From Chloroflexota bacterium (GTDB lineage: Bacteria > Chloroflexota > Anaerolineae > Promineifilales > Promineifilaceae): a stretch of DNA of 41,685 nt. The notes beneath the pieces were generated by a model, which was not told the DNA's origin, did not search any database, and saw only the letters and a list, made by a program, of their open reading frames with translations. Made by a program: the position numbers and the translations under genes. Below are positions 40,510 through 41,685 of the stretch, in pieces (position 1 is the first letter of the stretch; every line of letters starts with the position of its first letter). The stretch lies in assembly GCA_018004935.1 (NCBI GenBank), contig JAGNBF010000069.1, positions 1-41,685 on the forward strand. The letters run 5' to 3'.

Positions 40510-41412
40510 ATGACCTACGAACAAACCCTCCTCAACCTCGCCTTGACCGATGACCGTTATGTGGTGATGACGGCGGAAAACCGGGCCGCCATTCGTAATT
40601 TACCGGCCCACCTGGGGAACCGGTTTATTGATACCGGCATTACCGAACAGACGATGATTGGCGCGGCCGCGGGGCTGGCGTTATGCGGCCGCATTCCCAT
40701 TACCCACGCCCTCGCCACCTTCCTCACCATGCGGGCCTTTGAGTTCATCCGCACCGATGTCGGCCTGCCTAACCTGCCGGTCAAGCTGGTGGGCGGTGTG
40801 CCCGGCTTCCTCTCCGATGGCAACGGCCCCACCCACCAGGCATTGGAAGATATTTCGCTCATGCGGGGCATTCCCAACATGCACATCTTCTGCCCCGCCG
40901 ACGAACAAGACATGCTCATCGGTTTGCGCCATGTGCTGTCCAGCCCGCACCCGACCTACATCCGTTATAACAACCAGCCCGCCATCTACCAGCACGACCC
41001 GGCCTTTGCTATTGGCAAAGCGGAGCAGATTGGTGAGGGGACAGATGTCGCCATTTTGGTGTATGGCTTGCTTTTCAAACAGGCCCATCAGGCCCGCAAT
41101 TTGCTCAAGGCGCAGGGAATTTCCACCCGTTTGATCAACCTGCGGATGGTGAAACCGATTGATGAGGCGGTGATTTTGGACGCGGCCGCGAACACCCGCC
41201 TGCTCGTTACCGTAGAAGACCATTTCCTGACCGGTGGCCTTTACTCCATCGTCAGCGAACTGCTCATCAAACACCGCCAGATGGCCCACGTCCTGCCCCT
41301 GGCCCTGGAAGACCGCTGGTTCAAACCCGCCCTGCTCAATGATGTCCTCAGCTACGAAGGTTTTACCGGCACCCAGATTGCCCGCAAGATAACTGAGAGA
41401 CTAAAAGAATAG
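40510..41412 (+). CDS. Transketolase-like protein, C-terminal subunit
   Basis: A 300-residue partner of the preceding gene product, with the pyrimidine-binding domain and transketolase C-terminal domain. The catalytic glutamate is in DTGITEQTMIGAAAGLAL (the EQ motif that activates the cofactor). LPVKLVGGVPGFLSDGNGPT with HQALEDISLMRGIPNM is the usual cofactor-side loop, and GTDVAILVYGLLFKQAHQAR begins the C-terminal domain. Four GCGGCCGC octamers are near or inside conserved motifs, including two 22 bp apart around the EQ motif region. No Shine-Dalgarno (CAATCTCTCCT precedes the ATG). It ends the cluster. Confidence 0.9.
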   Translation: MTYEQTLLNLALTDDRYVVMTAENRAAIRNLPAHLGNRFIDTGITEQTMIGAAAGLALCGRIPITHALATFLTMRAFEFIRTDVGLPNLPVKLVGGVPGFLSDGNGPTHQALEDISLMRGIPNMHIFCPADEQDMLIGLRHVLSSPHPTYIRYNNQPAIYQHDPAFAIGKAEQIGEGTDVAILVYGLLFKQAHQARNLLKAQGISTRLINLRMVKPIDEAVILDAAANTRLLVTVEDHFLTGGLYSIVSELLIKHRQMAHVLPLALEDRWFKPALLNDVLSYEGFTGTQIARKITERLKE

Positions 41413-41473
41413 GATGGAGCGACGCAGGGACACGGCCACGCGGCGATTATTCGCCCCATCACCCCTTCTCATT

Positions 41474-41622
41474 TCCCAGGAGTTCCCCATGGGCCTTTGG
41501 CACACCAAGAGGGATGAAAATCTGTAGGACGATTTGGTAAATCGTCCGGGCGATTTGCCAAATCGCCCTACATTTTCGTAGGAGACAACATGAACGGGGT
41601 TCACCAGAGGTGATGAAAATTT
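41474..41622 (+). repeat. Composite repeat R1, full copy followed by a second first-half copy
   Basis: CAGGAGTTCCCCATGGGCC, CTTTGGCACACCAAGAGGG, the two hairpins (GGACGATTTGGTAAATCGTC and GGGCGATTTGCCAAATCGCC) and CTACATTTTCGTAGGAG, then GACAACATGAACGGGGTTCA with CCAGAGGTGATGAAAAT, which begins another unit. The ATG after AGGAG opens only a seven-codon frame. Confidence 0.8.
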
Positions 41623-41685
41623 ATCCGCAGATTACGCAGATTATTTTCACCCTTTATCCGTGTTTCTTCCCATCCGTGTTTCTTC
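41623..41685. repeat. Start of a TATCCGTGTTTC word-iterated region at the window edge
   Basis: CCGCAGATTACGCAGATTA and TTTATCCGTGTTTCTTCCCA then TCCGTGTTTC. Same words as at 6583, 15983, 32700 and 33652. It is cut by the window end. Confidence 0.5.

Larger units (their letters stand above)
51..41189. repeat. Highly iterated palindrome GCGGCCGC (62 copies by eye)
   Basis: Start positions read by eye: 51, 2144, 2322, 4194, 4253, 5751, 8036, 8714, 9086, 9315, 9592, 9692, 10199, 10894, 10925, 11147, 11495, 11618, 12341, 13234, 13544, 13550, 13634, 14320, 14656, 15619, 16523, 17115, 17982, 18572, 19543, 20190, 20196, 22760, 23764, 25177, 26240, 27170, 27473, 28977, 29010, 30975, 31622, 31806, 32200, 33419, 33495, 34398, 35602, 35722, 37095, 37141, 37159, 37808, 37937, 38576, 39955, 40035, 40267, 40663, 40685, 41182. 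Most lie in genes on both strands. In frame one the site gives Ala-Ala-Ala, in frame two x-Gly-Arg, in frame three x-Arg-Pro-x, and all three frames are used. Confidence 0.9.

Noticed and set aside
51-41189. GCGGCCGC sites as cloning-vector or linker artefacts
   Set aside because: They fall inside conserved genes in all frames without breaking them, at irregular spacing, which linkers would not do.
2571-41685. Intergenic repeats as insertion sequences
   Set aside because: None contains or adjoins a transposase frame, and no target duplications are visible. They are treated as small non-coding repeat families.
1-41685. tRNA or rRNA genes
   Set aside because: No cloverleaf with GTTCRANNC-type T-loop or rRNA-like conserved stretch was seen on either strand by eye; a covariance-model search would be needed to be certain.

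Overview
This 41.7-kb window looks like a chromosomal piece of a Chloroflexota bacterium, probably Anaerolineae-like. That is an inference from gene content: a fused cytochrome b, a fused CydD-CydC, an ECF sigma paired with a DUF5667-type protein, MalT-like LuxR regulators, and lipoproteins with Thr/Pro/Glu-rich linkers. I could not run a database search. No rRNA, tRNA, phage, transposase or CRISPR array was recognised.

Layout. 1-4.8 kb: the 3' part of a CLC chloride channel with CBS and TrkA-C domains, an APH-fold phosphotransferase, an XRE-cupin regulator and a DUF333-like lipoprotein. 5-11.2 kb: cytochrome bd oxidase (cydA, cydB) and its ABC exporter as one fused CydDC polypeptide. 11.4-13.3 kb: an Lrp/AsnC regulator beside a methionine gamma-lyase-like PLP enzyme. 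13.5-18.8 kb: an exported protein with duplicated OB-like domains, then a quinol:cytochrome c oxidoreductase module (fused cytochrome b/subunit IV, Rieske protein, triheme cytochrome c, monoheme lipoprotein cytochrome c). 19.2-24.7 kb: ECF sigma factor with DUF5667-type partner, a membrane class III nucleotide cyclase, and a divergent SHMT-like enzyme on the minus strand. 25-30.1 kb: a LuxR/MalT STAND regulator followed by small, mostly membrane proteins (DUF6326-like, DUF4386-like). 30.3-33.6 kb, minus strand: OmpR-type response regulator, histidine kinase and a lipoprotein. 33.6-35.3 kb: 1.7 kb of non-coding repeats. 35.3-41.4 kb: a secreted choice-of-anchor I beta-propeller protein and a four-gene cluster (TagF/glycosyltransferase-like, SpsF-like cytidylyltransferase, split transketolase) that probably makes a nucleotide-activated surface component.

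The respiratory genes fit one theme. The bd oxidase oxidises quinol directly, while the cytochrome b/Rieske/c module passes quinol electrons to c-type cytochromes on the outer face of the membrane. Two arrays of TTAAC words with 11-bp phasing resemble PhoB/PhoP boxes and lie ahead of the choice-of-anchor protein and of the glycan cluster, so both may belong to a phosphate-starvation response.

The most striking signals are not genes. (1) The octamer GCGGCCGC occurs 62 times by eye, where about one is expected. It falls in all three reading frames, in a terminator stem and in a promoter spacer, and behaves like the cyanobacterial HIP1 palindrome. (2) An intergenic double-hairpin repeat ends in a Shine-Dalgarno sequence and sits immediately ahead of the start codons of several unrelated genes. 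(3) Many spacers are hairpins whose arms are iterations of a short word that differs from locus to locus. (4) At least five other short repeat families fill the remaining spacers.
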